DNA of 64,000 nt from Oxyruncus cristatus (Eukaryota > Chordata > Aves > Passeriformes > Cotingidae), in the NCBI GenBank assembly GCA_013399855.1, contig VXAY01004333.1, positions 62,001 through 126,000 on the forward strand, given 5' to 3'. Under the pieces are notes generated by a model. The model ran no database searches, was not told the origin of the DNA, and worked only from the letters and a program-made list of their open reading frames with translations. The translations under genes were made by a program, and so were the position numbers. This document shows, piece after piece, positions 9,397 through 22,037 of the stretch; position 1 is the first letter of the stretch; every line of letters begins with the position of its first letter.

Positions 9397-12300
9397 GTAA
9401 CTGTAGAGAATCCATCTGTCAGACAAATTCTGTACATCAGTTGGCTTTTATAAAACAACAACAAACACTCATACTTTAAGGAAGGCACCCCTACTGATTC
9501 CAAGCATTTACATATATTTGTGTTGAGGCCTTGGCTCTATGAAGGCTTTTTTTTTTTTTAAGGGAATTGCTTTCTGTCCCCTATTTACAGCTCTTTCTGT
9601 ATTTAACTACCACATAGACCGTGCTGTAAGATGTATGGAACACTAATGGGATAAATACAAAAATATCCAGTTGAAGGTGACAGTACCTGTGCATGTGTGT
9701 GAAGGGGTACTGGGGCAAGTGGTAGTGACATGTAAAAAACCCAAAATTGTGTTCATTCATTAACTTTATGTCTTAATTTGGTGTTTTAGGCGCAACACGC
9801 TGCTTTTTCACTCTGATTTTGTCTGCAGATTTGCTTATAGTGTTTTGATTCCACCCTCCCACAGATTGAGGAAATGATCACATTTTTGATAGTGCTAACA
9901 CATCTCATTTTGCAGTGTTAGAGTGCATCATGTGATGCGTGGGAGCGTGAGCTGGTCTTAGTAAAACCAAAGTACATGCTGAAAGTATGTACTTAGCAGC
10001 CTTACAGGCTTTTTAAATGTTAAATTTGTGTGTGTCCAAACTCTTAACAGTAAATAATGTACTCTTTGCTTTGTTTATTTTTTTTTGTTTTAAAACTGAA
10101 AGGTTTAAACTAAGATAAGCTGATGTCCACGAGTCACTTCTTGAGATGTGCAGTGGTTGGTGGAGCGACAGCTTGATTATTTTGGTTTGTTACTTTGTGT
10201 AACAAAAAAAAAAATAAAAAGCTTCATTTACTCTGCTTCTTTAGCTCTCATAATAAAGGTAATTCTGATTACAAAACCAGTGCTCCTTTTGGAGAGCCTT
10301 TTGATGCCGGAATTAAAAACTGGAAATGCATCTATCAAAAGTGATAAAATACCTTGAGCTTAAAGTAAGTTCCCTCTTCACCAAGAGGTCTTCAGTATCT
10401 GGTAATGGAACAACAGGAATAAAAGGCTTTCTCCTAGTTTTTGTGGCAGATGTTTAAAAATGCAGAATTGTAAACATTATCCCAGTGTTGTAACAAAAAA
10501 TGAAGAAAATTCCTATAATGAAATGATCACTTACTGGCCTTGTTGCAATGATTTGTTTAGTTGCTGGATACAACTAAGCATGGCAGAGAGCTGTCATTAA
10601 ATCCTTTTTAAAGACGAATCATTCTGTAATACCTGTCATGATATTTCATCTCTTTTTGCAGTGTTGCTTTAAAAGCATATACTTTTTAATTTACTTGTAA
10701 TAAGTCCTACTTACAGGGACCAATGGTTTTGTTTCTTCCAAATTATCAGTATGCCTCCTTTCACCAGCATACTGTGTCCTGTTAGATGGCATGTTAGCCA
10801 TCACACTTGTAAACTGGTTCCATTTGAAATTAATAGAATTGTTCTTTAATAAATTAAAACCATTATATAATGAGAGTCTATGGGATCAGGAAGTGAATGT
10901 TTTAACCAGTGCCTGTAAGAGTAAATGATAACACCGTCTGAAAGTACTCATTTGTTGTATGTTGTATGTGAAATCTCTACTTAAAAAATATTTAGTTCCT
11001 ATCTGAATAGTGTTCCAGACCTAAATAGTTTGGATGTTTGAACTTGCCACTTGTGAAACAGTTTGCCTGAACTGGGTAAATACGCTTAAGGTTGTTTTGG
11101 GTTTGTTTTTTCTTAAGTAATTTATTTTACTACTCTGTAGTAGTCCTAAGATTTTTAAGCACAATAGAATGTAGCACCTTCTATTTCAGAAAGTGTATCA
11201 AAAATACAATGAAGTGTAGGAACACTAAAGAAAAAAGAAAGAAAGAAAAAAAATACCATAAACAAACCCAACCTAACCCCCAAGCTGAATGTAAGCAAGA
11301 CTAAGGATGACATAACTGCAACGATGAAATATACAGAAAAGTGTGATCTCTAAACCTTTCCTGTATTCTGATATAATTCATTATTAAATATAAATTGTTT
11401 ACTGATACTCAGTTACAAAAGAGCGCATCTCTACGTGTATTGACGTGTGTGTATATATGTACGTGTTTGTAACTGGGCTGTTCATAACAGTTTGTCTTTT
11501 AATGCTTTTGTCTTATCAAGAGGTTAGAGCTATGCAGAAGAGGAGACATAAATTTGCTTGAGATATCTGCCTTACTTAGTGATTTGGAAGAGGCAGATGA
11601 CTGCTTCTGATGGCACAGAATCCGATGGGTTCACGTTTTTTGTAGTCTTGCTGTCAAAGACTGCAAGAAGATTTCATGGAAATTGTGCAATCCTGATGAT
11701 AGCAGAGATGGGGGGGTTCTGTGCTGTTTTAAGAATAATTTATGGGAAAATGTTTCATCCTTTGTATAAGTCTTAGCTTGAAAATGCATGTATCTCTATG
11801 CTAGGTCAACCAGTTAAATTTCTTGTTAGGTGTGAGAGAAAAGGAATGTTAAAGTACGCTTTTCTATTAAGTTAAGCACACTTCAGGATGCCTCAGGTCT
11901 TTTGCTTGGTGCATTCATGTAATAACACCACCACCTAGACACTGCTACCCCAAATATAGAAAACCCATAAATATTGGCATCACCAACCATGAGGTTCTTA
12001 AACTGGTATGGCGTATACATTGCTAAGTCTAAAAATTAGTTTAAGCCAACTTAATTGTTTAATCTGACCTCTCTGTAGATTCCATTCTACATTTAAAGGA
12101 GAATGATGGACATTCCTACAAGACATCTTAATTTCATATGAGACATTATTTAAATGTGTGGGCTAATTCACCTGTTGGGATTTCTTACTGCCTGCCTACA
12201 GTTAACTTTACAGAGGAAATCTAGAAGATAATACATCTATTGACTATGTGGGTTGAATCCTCCTGTAGGTGATTGCTTTAATATCTTACCTCATAGGTCT

Positions 12301-13430
12301 GCAAACACTTGCTGTCAAAATAAATAGATCCTCAGTATTTGTTTGAGGGAAACCCTAAATTCAGAAAAGCTTATGTCATAAATTGGTATGTTTTGGAGTC
12401 TCTTTGTCTGATGTTAGGTGAATGCTGAGATTAACCCAGAAGTCTGAGTGTGGATTCTCTTGTAGCCTGTGTACAGCTGTATTCTTGGTTGATCTTGCAT
12501 GAGGGAAGTGCCAGAACCCAAAGGTTTAGATTCTAGATTTGGGATTTCCTAAATCCGATAGAACTGAGGTTTTGATTAGTATCAGATCATAATTCCACTG
12601 TCTCAGGGCACGATTTTGACCAATAGTAAGTATATGGCAGACCTCACAATTTAATGAATACTGGACGGTATTTGTCAAGGATTAACTTGTTATGGTTAAT
12701 TTCTTTAGTCTGAGGTATGTCCCTCAGTCATAGAGCAGAACAGGTAGAATAAATGGCAAATGCAAGTTCAGAACTTTTCAGTATATTCCGACCAGTTTGC
12801 CGCTTTCAGTACATTGAGCTAGAATTATATGCACATGCAAGTGTGTACATCTCTGGTGTATGTGGTTGCATACTGGTGCAATTGTATTCAAAGGATCTAA
12901 GTGCATATAGGTCTTATTAAGACTAAAAAGTAAATTGGGACACTTCTGTTGTAGGAGTTTAGATCTTTTGTTGCCCCTACGGAGGTTTTATTTTCAAAGA
13001 ATAGATATATTCACAAAGATAGATATATTTGGATATATCTATTTCTAATAGGAAGAATATCCACAGCTGCACAACTGACATGAAATAGAAATACTGCTGA
13101 AAACATGGTGCAAACTCCACTAACTTGCTCCAGTGGTAGGGGAAAAATGGTGAAAGGCTTCACCTTGCTTGTGTAAAAGGAGAGGCATTTTAGGTCTAGA
13201 ACCCCTCACTTGGGAATACAGCTAGCTGTAAGCAAAATCAAACAGGAGAGCTGTGTTCTGGTCTAGCTCTGCTACTGGACAGGGCCATGAGATCTTGAGA
13301 GGGATGACCTACTGTTTGGCTATTTTGGATTTGTGAACACTACAGCTAGAGAATGACAACCTGTGTTTGTGCAGTGCTCATTCACTGCTACTGATGGTAG
13401 TAATGACTGACACATTCTGTTTTATTACAG
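9397..13430 (+). other. Intron between zinc-finger relic exons 2 and 3
   Basis: Bounded by TTG/GTAACT at the left and TTCTGTTTTATTACAG at the right, both still acceptable splice signals. The 4.03-kb interior is AT-rich non-coding sequence. It includes an AT palindrome (13019-13042) and short T runs. No other exon or repeat family is recognised. Confidence 0.55.
13001..13042. repeat. AT-rich palindrome plus direct copy
   Basis: ATAGATATAT at 13019-13028 is perfectly complementary to ATATATCTAT at 13033-13042, with a TTGG loop. The same ATAGATATAT also occurs as a direct copy at 13001-13010. It could extrude as a small hairpin; no mobile-element signature is attached. Confidence 0.7.
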
Positions 13431-13561
13431 CATTCAGAAGAAGAGCTTGGACCTTCACATACACACCTTGACATCACACTGGTGAGATGTTCGACTGTAA
13501 TTTTTGCTGCTCTTCTTTCCCTGACAAACAACTTCTCTGAAAGCATATTAGGAAATATCAA
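13431..13561 (+). pseudogene. Relic zinc-finger exon 3 (CTCF/CTCFL finger 9-10-like)
   Basis: Follows TTTTATTACAG. Joined to the TG left by exon 2, the first base restores a TGC cysteine, and the frame reads CIQKKSLDLHIHTLTSH. The distance from the exon-2 cysteine to the first H is exactly 12 residues. A frameshift at about 13477-13480 leads into HTGEMFDCNFCCSSFPDKQLL, a TGA at 13538-13540, then KHIRKYQ. C-x2-C-x12-H-x4-Q is a finger with its last histidine replaced. CTCF and CTCFL finger 10, as I remember them, have F-x2-KQLL-x2-H-x-(R/K)2-Y-H, a near match. A donor-like CAA/GTGGGT follows at 13561/13562, where CTCF-family sequence continues into finger 11. The frame otherwise runs on to TAA at 13673-13675. 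Confidence 0.65.
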
Positions 13562-14206
13562 GTGGGTTCAGGAACCTCATTAACCAGTTCCCAGCCCATC
13601 TTACCTTCAAATCACTCCTTGTGGAACATTAGGTTCTTCACTCTTAAACTTCCACCTGAGCATCACGACAAATAAAGAAGCTGTTGACATGGTCAGGCTT
13701 TTGTGCTCAAAGCCAAGGATTATCTGGAAGAAGAGAAGAAATGGTCCCTATGTGGCAATTAAAAGCACTTAGAATGGTCTTTCCAAAGTGCTTTGTGTCG
13801 ATATGGTACCAGTGGTAACTTCAGTGTGCTGAGAGTATCGTGGAGATTTGTCTTGTACAAAGGGTGGACATGTTGATTTTTGGTCTGGTTACCTCTTGCT
13901 CATACATTCTGCTTACTTACTAATGAAGAGTGTGACATTTTAGGGCAGAATCTGTTGAAAAGTTCCAAACCTGACAGTGAACCCCACAGGTGGTTACTGT
14001 ATTACATCTTTCATTTTTAATACAGTCTGTATAAAGCAGTAAATGGTTCAAGAAAATCTACTGATGCTGTGGCATTGAATGTGGTAAAAAGTATTCACTA
14101 AATTTCTTCATGGTTACTTTGTATAACAAAATGTGTCTATTATCGTAATGTTATTATTCAATGTTGAAGTAAAAATATAAACTATTGAAATATGACTTCA
14201 AATAAA
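13562..14206 (+). other. Sequence after relic exon 3, with AATAAA at its end
   Basis: If the exon-3 donor is not used, the frame continues about 37 codons after the donor to TAA at 13673, with no further cysteine/histidine pattern. AATAAA at 14201-14206 could then be the fossil poly(A) signal of a truncated transcript. If the donor is real, this is intron. No finger-11 exon (C-x2-C-G-K) was found downstream by eye. Confidence 0.35.
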
Positions 14207-15499
14207 CTTGACTTGAAAATTCAGTGGTTAAGTACATCTGAACCTTATTTACCCAAATAGAAATTGCTCACTTTAAAATGGTTTTACTTCAAAACTCCAC
14301 ATTTATTATTTGACAATGGTGGTTTAAAAAACCCATGGGGATAAAGAACCTAGTATCTCAACTTTCTGCCAGACAGAATCACCATTCTCTTATGCACAAT
14401 TGTGAAGAATATATTACTGCAACAGGATAAAAGTTTCCCTTCAGGTAGGTTGTAGATTTCTTGATTTACAGGAAAATGTTAGTAAGAGGGCTATGTGGAG
14501 TGAAGCTACTGGCAATTTATAGGTAGAATCTTTGTTAAAGAATTAAAGAGAAACTTTTTTTCAGAGAAGAAAATTCTTATATGGTTAGAAACTGATGAGC
14601 AGAACAAACCTCATCTTCCTCTTGTACATTTGGTACAGAAAAGGTTGGAGATGCATACCAAATATAAACACTTGGTCCCTCTCCATCTGGAAGCATAATA
14701 GTTCAACATTTGCAACTGAGTACATACATTATTACTAATGAGAAATATTTCCTTTCCTTAAAATGCTGCAATGTAAATTGTATTAACTTGTTTGTGCCGC
14801 AATCTGATGGTTCTTCGACTTGAAATTGCTTGAGTGGTAAGTACTCATTTATGACAACAGCAGTACTTTATTCTGAAGGATTCCAGCTGCTTTTCACTGA
14901 GTTTGCATTGGGGAAATATTTTGATCCATGTTCATGTTAGGCCCAGAGGACACTGACGTAACGTTGGTTGTTTAATAGCATTTAGCAGTAGCAAAGGGAT
15001 GCGACGGAGATGCAGGTATGTGGAATTTAATTAACCAAATTGGAATTCAGCCAAAACTCAGATCAACAGTCCCAATCTTGCAAAAAGCACAAGGAGACTT
15101 GTAATAGTTGCTAAGTGAACTGAGCTTTCATTTTGGTGTCACCTTGACAATCTGCTTTTTGAGGGAATTTGTTCAGTAACGTTGCGAAGGATGATCTATA
15201 CCATTTACTAAATTACTAGTAATTGCTAGAGATTATTTCTGGCAGCATTCTGCCTGGTTTTGTATCTTTCACATAAGCAGCAAGCTCAGTCTCAGCATTT
15301 GAGAACAGGCAAGAGTACAGCTTGGAGTAGCAGAGCTGCAGGCATAGCGTGGTGCAGTTGCATGCCCACTAGAATTTTTAATGTGCTGGGTTGGTTTTTT
15401 TTTTTCTTTTTTTTCCCCACTGTTGCTTGAGCAGGCTGTATAATAGGCTTGATAAGTTAATTAGAAATGGGATCTTGAATACAAAATAACCACTTTATT

Positions 15500-15501
<2 letters not shown>
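14207..15501. other. Non-coding sequence
   Basis: AT-rich, with no gene or known repeat. A T-rich tract with CTTTTTTTTCCCC lies at about 15395-15418. Confidence 0.6.
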
Positions 15502-15541
<40 letters not shown>

Positions 15542-15551
15542 ATATTTATTA
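15502..15551 (-). mobile_element. Possible 3' end of a poly(A)-tailed retrocopy
   Basis: Read on the minus strand, the sequence is GGTAATAAATATGC followed by 38 uninterrupted A (plus-strand T run 15502-15539). A canonical AATAAA about five bases before a long pure A tail is what a reverse-transcribed, polyadenylated transcript leaves. The body would extend to higher coordinates. A 126-codon minus-strand open frame spans 15549-15929, but I do not recognise it and it is AT-rich enough to be chance. I found no convincing target-site duplication: ACTTTATTTC left of the tract is only loosely echoed near 16081. A chance T-run expansion remains possible. Confidence 0.35.
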
Positions 15552-18500
15552 CCCTGTTGTAAATGGGCAGAAATATTCAGCATTAACTAGTTTACTGAAA
15601 AGACTGACTGATGACAGCAGGTTTTGTATGTATAAGGTATGATTTATAGAACCAAATTCTAATCTGTTCTTTATACCAGCCTCAGGCAGTACAGTTATTC
15701 TGCAGTAAAGTGAGGGATTTTGGTATGTCCTTGTAAGTGATCTTTCAATATGAATATGACATGTTCTATCAGAATTATTTCTTTGTTTTAAAAAAGGAAG
15801 AAAATTTAGATACAGAAACTGATAATCCTGACATGTTTCTGTTTTGTCTTGTAAGACATCTTGGAATACTAGCTTTTTATAAAAAATCCACAAAGTTTGG
15901 TCATACTGGACGAGTAATGTGGCTATCATGTAAAACTATCATTTAATGACATAAAATATTTAAATGTAGTTAGATCAGCATGCAATTAGTTTCTAGTCCA
16001 ACTGCTAGGTGTAGTAGAAATCTTCCAAGTCTGCTTCCAACTCCCAAGCACAATTTTTCGAGGAAAATCTGAGTTGCTATGCTTTATTTTCTCTCTGTGT
16101 CATCCAGCAAACAGGAATATGTGTGGTTTTTTGAGTGTCAGTTTATGAGAGTCTGAGGGGAATCTGAGATAGGTTTTCTGTGTGACTGTTACAAAGGTGT
16201 TAACTGTGCTTACTCTTGAACGAACTGTCCCCCTGTATTCCCTTCCCTTCCTAATTCCCTTTGCTGTCAAGAAAGACCTGTCATAAAGCGGCAGTTCCCC
16301 AAAGTGCAGGCTCAGCATAGGTTAGGGACTGTAGCATAGTTGACAGAAGACTCTTTGTTGTGTTATATCAAGGCCAAGGTTTTACTGCTATAAATAATGC
16401 ATGATTTAATTGGAAACTGCAAATGGATGTGTTGGTCTCCAGAGGCTCGTTGATTTCAGTGTAATCTCTAGGGGTAGATTCTGCTTACGTGCTGAACATG
16501 CAACACATTCCCCAAATTTGTGGTTGCTTTGTTTCATTAGTATTACCTCTGCTAGTGAGCTTCTTCCTATAAATTGAAACAAATATCGTATCTTGATAAT
16601 TGTCTGGAAATTCCTGTGACCATATGTTGTAAAAGTTGCACAGAACACCATTACAAGACTGGGTACCCACTGATGTTAAAGAACTCGAGTTTCCATTTCC
16701 CTTGGTCTGTATTTATTGAATCGTGCACCATATCTATTAAATTTCACTATTAGTAGGGGATGAGTTTAAAAGCAGATAATAAACATATTCATTTCTTGCC
16801 AGGTTTTCCTGTGTTTAATCACATTTTTCCCAATGTTAGCCACAGGTTAAGGCCTGCGTGTACAATTGCAGTGCCTAAGCTGATACTTGGCTAATTCATG
16901 ACTCTGGAACACTAATCTCAGAGCACGAGCACAATTTTTTTGTACCATTTTAATTAAATTGATTTAAAACCACACCGTAAGTCCTCTTCTAAACATAATA
17001 TCCTACCGACTTCACTAAGTGTGTCCGACAGTTAACAAAGTGATATCTGAGTGTGTGAATACAAATCTATGTGAAGGCTAGTAGTTTGCTTTGGGCTAGG
17101 TTGAGTTTTGCATTCATTTGGATCCCTTCTGTTTGCATGCGTTTATCAGTCTTGCTTTAATCTCATTTAACAGCATCAAGATGAATTCTGCAAATTTTTT
17201 AGAAGTTTGTAGATATTAAAATAGTAAATGAATCCCTGCCCCCCAGCTTGTGGAATTGTAAAAAAAATGGAAACAGATTAGGGTGGCCAATATCATTTTA
17301 TTGCTGTCCACTCTGAGCACCCTAATGCCCTGTTGTTTATGGGCAAGCCTGAGCAACTCATACCTAAAACACATCTAAGATGTAGAACTTAGGAATACAA
17401 TAGGATTTAAATGTGTAGAACTCTTATCTGATGTGGAATCCTTCCAGAAGAGCCTGAAAGCTGATTTCAGAAAATGTTGTAGGAGCACCAGACTCCAAGC
17501 TTTAAGTGCCTAGAGCGAACCCTTATCCCAGCATGGGTGTGTATTGAGTTACAGGTGAGCTGAGTACCTCAGAGTTCAATCCAAAAGATGCTGACTTTGG
17601 GTAGGGAGCCTTCAAGATAAGAGGCAAGGCTGAATGTAGCATTGAGATTTACTCCTGATCTTCAGACTGAAGTACCTTCAGCTGGTCGTGATTAACTCAT
17701 GAACTCTTACCTCCTTGTTAAATGGCTGAAGTTTGCTTTGACAAAACACAACCAGGGAAAGTTCTGGTATCCCTATCTTCATTTATTTGCCTGTGTGAAG
17801 CTATTGCAGAGTGGTTCAGAAGACTTCTTTGCATGGTAGGACAGTCTTTCATATTCTGTGTTTCCCAAGAGAGTGCAGAGGGATTCAAACCTTTTGGAAA
17901 TGAGGGTTATCAAGTACTCCTATGAAGGTGCTGTTTATGCATGAGGAGACCAGGCTTCTAATTTCTATTTTAGAGAAAATTCAGATATTCTGTAGTAAGT
18001 GGAACAGGGTTTAGGTCACATCATTCCATACAGCATGTCTTAAATGCTATGTTGTTGTATAGATATTCTCTTCTTTTTGTAATGGCTAATAGTGACTGAA
18101 TTAGTCTGTTTGCTTAGCAGTGGCTTCAGATATTCTTCTGGCTTTATGGTCAGAGCCCTTTTTTTAGGGATGGTTGGGATAACATAAGACAAAAGAAATT
18201 TTTTTCATTTTTCCCTCACTGAGGTTTCAAAGCAAGTCAGGGGCAGACGTCAGGCAAGGAAATACAGTTCTGTCCCATGCATGAGTCTTTTCAAATATAC
18301 CTGTCCTTTTAAGGACAGTATCAGAAATAGAGAAGAAAGGTAACTTCCTTCCCTTCTAGAAGATTCTTCTTGAAAACAAATTCAGAATAGCTAATAAAAC
18401 TAAAAAGGTAGGAAGGAAAAGCCTGACTCAGATAGAACTGCTCAAATCTGATTTTTGTTGGAGAACCAATAGTTAATGCTATTATATGTAGCTAATTTAC

Positions 18501-20979
18501 ATTCTGCAAAGCAGTGCATTGTAACAAGTATGTTATTCTTTTCTGAATCATAAATATACAGGACTTAGTGTTGTACATGATGTACACTCTTGGATTGCAT
18601 TGCACCTAAATCAGTGTTTTTAATTTCACGTTCCTGTTTTCAAGGTAATTCTGCATGTAATGGGAAATCTAAAAGGCCAACGGAAGTAAATTGGCTATAA
18701 ACACAGCAGCAGTGTCGGCAGAAAATATCCTGAAAACATTGTATGGATTATGTTTTCTCATTTATAGTGTACTTGTTATTTTCAAAATAAGCAGCTCCCT
18801 GTGGACTCTAAGATGCAGAAAAGATGTGCCAAGAGATGCCATGTGAAGATGAACCAGCAGACGTAGGGTAGGCAAAAGTTCCGCACTGTAAACTGATATT
18901 CAGCATTCTTTTGGGTCATTGCCTTGATAACTCCACACCCACTGAGTAATATGGTCATACAACAGCGACAAGCCACTATAGCCCCAGGACAAGGAAGCTG
19001 TTTTTAAGTTCCTAACCAGGCATATGCAGAGATATGCCCATAAGCTGTTGCTGTAAGTGCTGACTGCAGCTAGTTGGTGTTAATTTATTCAGGTCTGAGT
19101 TGTACTGACTAATAGCTGTTAGAAGGAGCAGTGGAATTTTCTTCTTTGTAGGTGGGGCTCAGAGCATTGTCAGTTCAAGTCTTGCTGGAGAACAGAGTGT
19201 GCTGCTGTAATTATTAGTAATTCTTATCCCCAAGGAAAGGAGTCTGTAGCACTCCCTCTTGGCTCATGAGGAATATTTTGGCTGGAGTTTTAGTATTCTT
19301 GCCAGTAGGGGTTGGCAAGCAATAGTGGCTCCTTCTCCTGTATATCTTTTCAGTGGCCCTGCCACTTGTGGTATGTGTGCAAGCAGCCCCTTGTCCAGAA
19401 TGAGGTTGGTCAGGGAGTCATTCCCACAGTTTTGCTATTGACGCACTTGCCGTGACACTGTGTCTTTCTCTGGCTCCTAGTTTTTAGGGGCGGGTGTGTC
19501 CGGTGTTAGAAAATGCCATGCAGTGGTAAATAGCTACCTTACTGTTTACTGACGCTGTTCTTTGTTCATACGCAAATACGAGGAAGCAACAACCAAATGT
19601 AGTCTTATAACCTAACACTGAGAAAGCTTCACTTCCTCAGTGGCAGTCGGTGTGGCTGGCTCAAGGCGTTTGATTGTTGTCTGAGTTTCGGAAATGATGC
19701 CTTGGTGATCGGAATGCCCTTTCTTCACTTGCCAGCTGCAGCATGGAGGTGCAGCAGTTCCATTTTCATGTGGCAGCTTTAATTTCTTTAACAGAAAATG
19801 AGCAATGCAGCACACCTTTCACGCGATGCAATTAAAACTGCCTTAGTCACTGCTGGAGGAACAGGCAGAAACAGGTCATTTAATAGAAACTGTCTCTAAT
19901 AAAACTGAGGAGAACATGTCCTGTTAAAGATTTGAGGAAATCTCTTCAGGCAAAAAACCTGCTTCCTAAGGATGGACTTTGCATGGCCTTCCTTCTATTG
20001 TACTTTCCTTCCTGTAGATGACAGATATGGTTAAATGCTGGTACGAGTCATGTTATTCAGAGTAAAGCCAGGATTCATGCGCCATTTCTGCAGGCAATGA
20101 CTTTATTCCACACCCTGCTAAAAAGGATCCTACTGGCTGCTACTGAATCTTCCCAACCTGATCTTATATTAATTTTGAACTCTCCTGGAGCTGATGCGTG
20201 ATCGATCTTTCCAAACTTTAGTGGCCTGAACAGTAATGCATTCTATCTAAAGGCACTTGAATTCCTTCTAGAGCCAATGGAGGCAGTACTTATTTCCTGG
20301 GAGTAATTAATCCCACCCTGACTGGGGTGGTGGGGTAGTAGGGTGATTGCTTCCAAGATGTAGCCACAGCAGGAAGTGTTCTAACTTAAGCTAGCACCTC
20401 TGCTCTCTTCAAACCTGACCTTGCAAGGATCTACCATGGAATCTTTTTCAGGTTATATTTTCAGTAAAATGAAATGCTGTCAATAATCAAATGGGTTATT
20501 GAAACTCCTTTTTAGGATCTATCTGAAAATTGCAACAGCATTTAAAAAGACCAGTCCCTGCAGTCTCATGCTCAGTGTGGAATTCAGGTAAGTAAGAAAA
20601 GCAGTATTGTCCGTCATATTTTTCTCTACTATGTTTTGGAGAGCTACTTAGAGTAAGATTGGTGAAGGATGCTTACTATATGTCAGATTTGAAGGAAAAG
20701 TAACACACTGGTATAGATTTTAAGCCAAAAAGAGATCATCAGATTAACATATCCCAGACAGTATACAGGCCACGTTTAGCTCAGAAAATAAGCTACCTGT
20801 AGCCATAGCATAAAATTGCTTTTGTAATATTCTCACTTAAGCAATTTCACGGACAACAAAACTACTGAAGCCTTGTTCCTAAAGTGTGTGTATTTGTGTC
20901 TCCCATGTGGATTCTCTGATACCTAATTTTGTGGCCTATTCCTCTGGGGGGAATAAGAGGTCCTTTGGTTAAGAAGAGA
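15552..20979. other. Non-coding intergenic sequence
   Basis: No gene, RNA gene or known repeat recognised on either strand apart from the possible retrocopy body at the left edge. Open frames here are short and overlap on both strands. Confidence 0.6.
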
Positions 20980-22037
20980 TCTGCTGGGTTAAGAACTGGC
21001 TGGATGCTGGGCCCAGTGGTGGTGATGCTGCATCCAGTTGGTGTTCAGTAACCAGTGATGTACCCCAGGGATTAATGTTGGGCTCAGCCCTGCTCCATAT
21101 CTTCATTGGTGATCTGGATGAGACGATTGAGTCTACCCTCAGAGGATTTGTGGACAACACCAAGCTGGGTGGGAGTGTCAATCTGCTGGATGGTAGAAAG
21201 GCCCTGCAGAGGGACCTGGACAGGCTGGATAGATGGGCCAAGATCAACAGTATGAGGTTCAACAAGACCAAGTGTCAGGTCCTGCACTTTGACCACAACA
21301 ATGCCATGCAGTGCTACAGTCTGGGGGCAGAGTGGCTGGAAAGTAGCCCAGTGGAAAAGGAGCAGAGATGCTGAGCAGCCGTGGCTGAATATGAGCCAGC
21401 AGTGTGTCCCGGTGCCCAAGAAGGCAAATGGCTTCTTGGCCTTTATCAGCAAAAGTGTGGCCAGCAGGACCAGGGCAGTGATTGTTCCCCTGTACTTGGT
21501 GCTGGTGAGGTCACATCTTTAGTCCTGTGTCCAGTTCTGGGCCCCTCAATAAAAGAAAGACATTGAGGTGCTGGAACAGATCCAGAATAGGTCAACGAAG
21601 CTGGTGAAGGGTCTGGAGCACAAGTCTTATTAGGAGAGGCTGAGGGAGCTGGGATAGTTTAGCTAGGACAAGAGGAGGCTCAGGGGAGACCTCATCGCTC
21701 TCTACAGTTACCTGAAAGGAGGTTGTAGCCAGGTGGGGATCGGCCTCTTCTCCCAGGCAACCAGCAGCAGGACAAGAGGACATAGTCTTAAGCTGTGCTG
21801 GGGGGGGTTAGGTTGGACATTAGGAAGAATTTCTTCACAGAACAGGTGATAAGATGTTGGAATGCACTGCCATTGTAGTGAAAAGGGATGTGATGGAATC
21901 ACCATTCCTTGAGGTGTTTAAGGAAAGACTGGACATGACACTTAGTACCATAGTCTAGTTGACATGGTGGTGTTTGCCCATGGGTTGGATTTCAATGATC
22001 TCAGAGGTCTTTTTCGACCTAACTGATTCTGCCATCC
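20980..22037 (+). mobile_element. CR1 LINE, 5'-truncated, copy A
   Basis: About 1.06 kb of the 3' part of a chicken-repeat-1 non-LTR retrotransposon. Landmarks in order: GTTAAGAACTGGCTGG; CCCCAGGGATTAATGTTGGG; the reverse transcriptase segment around 21075-21374 (reads [20 protein letters not shown], then [23 protein letters not shown] in uppercase family style); GACATTGAGGTGCTGGAACA; AGGAGGCTCAGGGGAGACCT; and a decayed terminal repeat GATTCTGCCATCC. The family's catalytic F-A-D-D motif reads FVDN at 21147-21158, so this copy could not be active even without its frameshifts and 5' truncation. Related CR1 copies spread by target-primed reverse transcription in the germ line. Confidence 0.95.
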
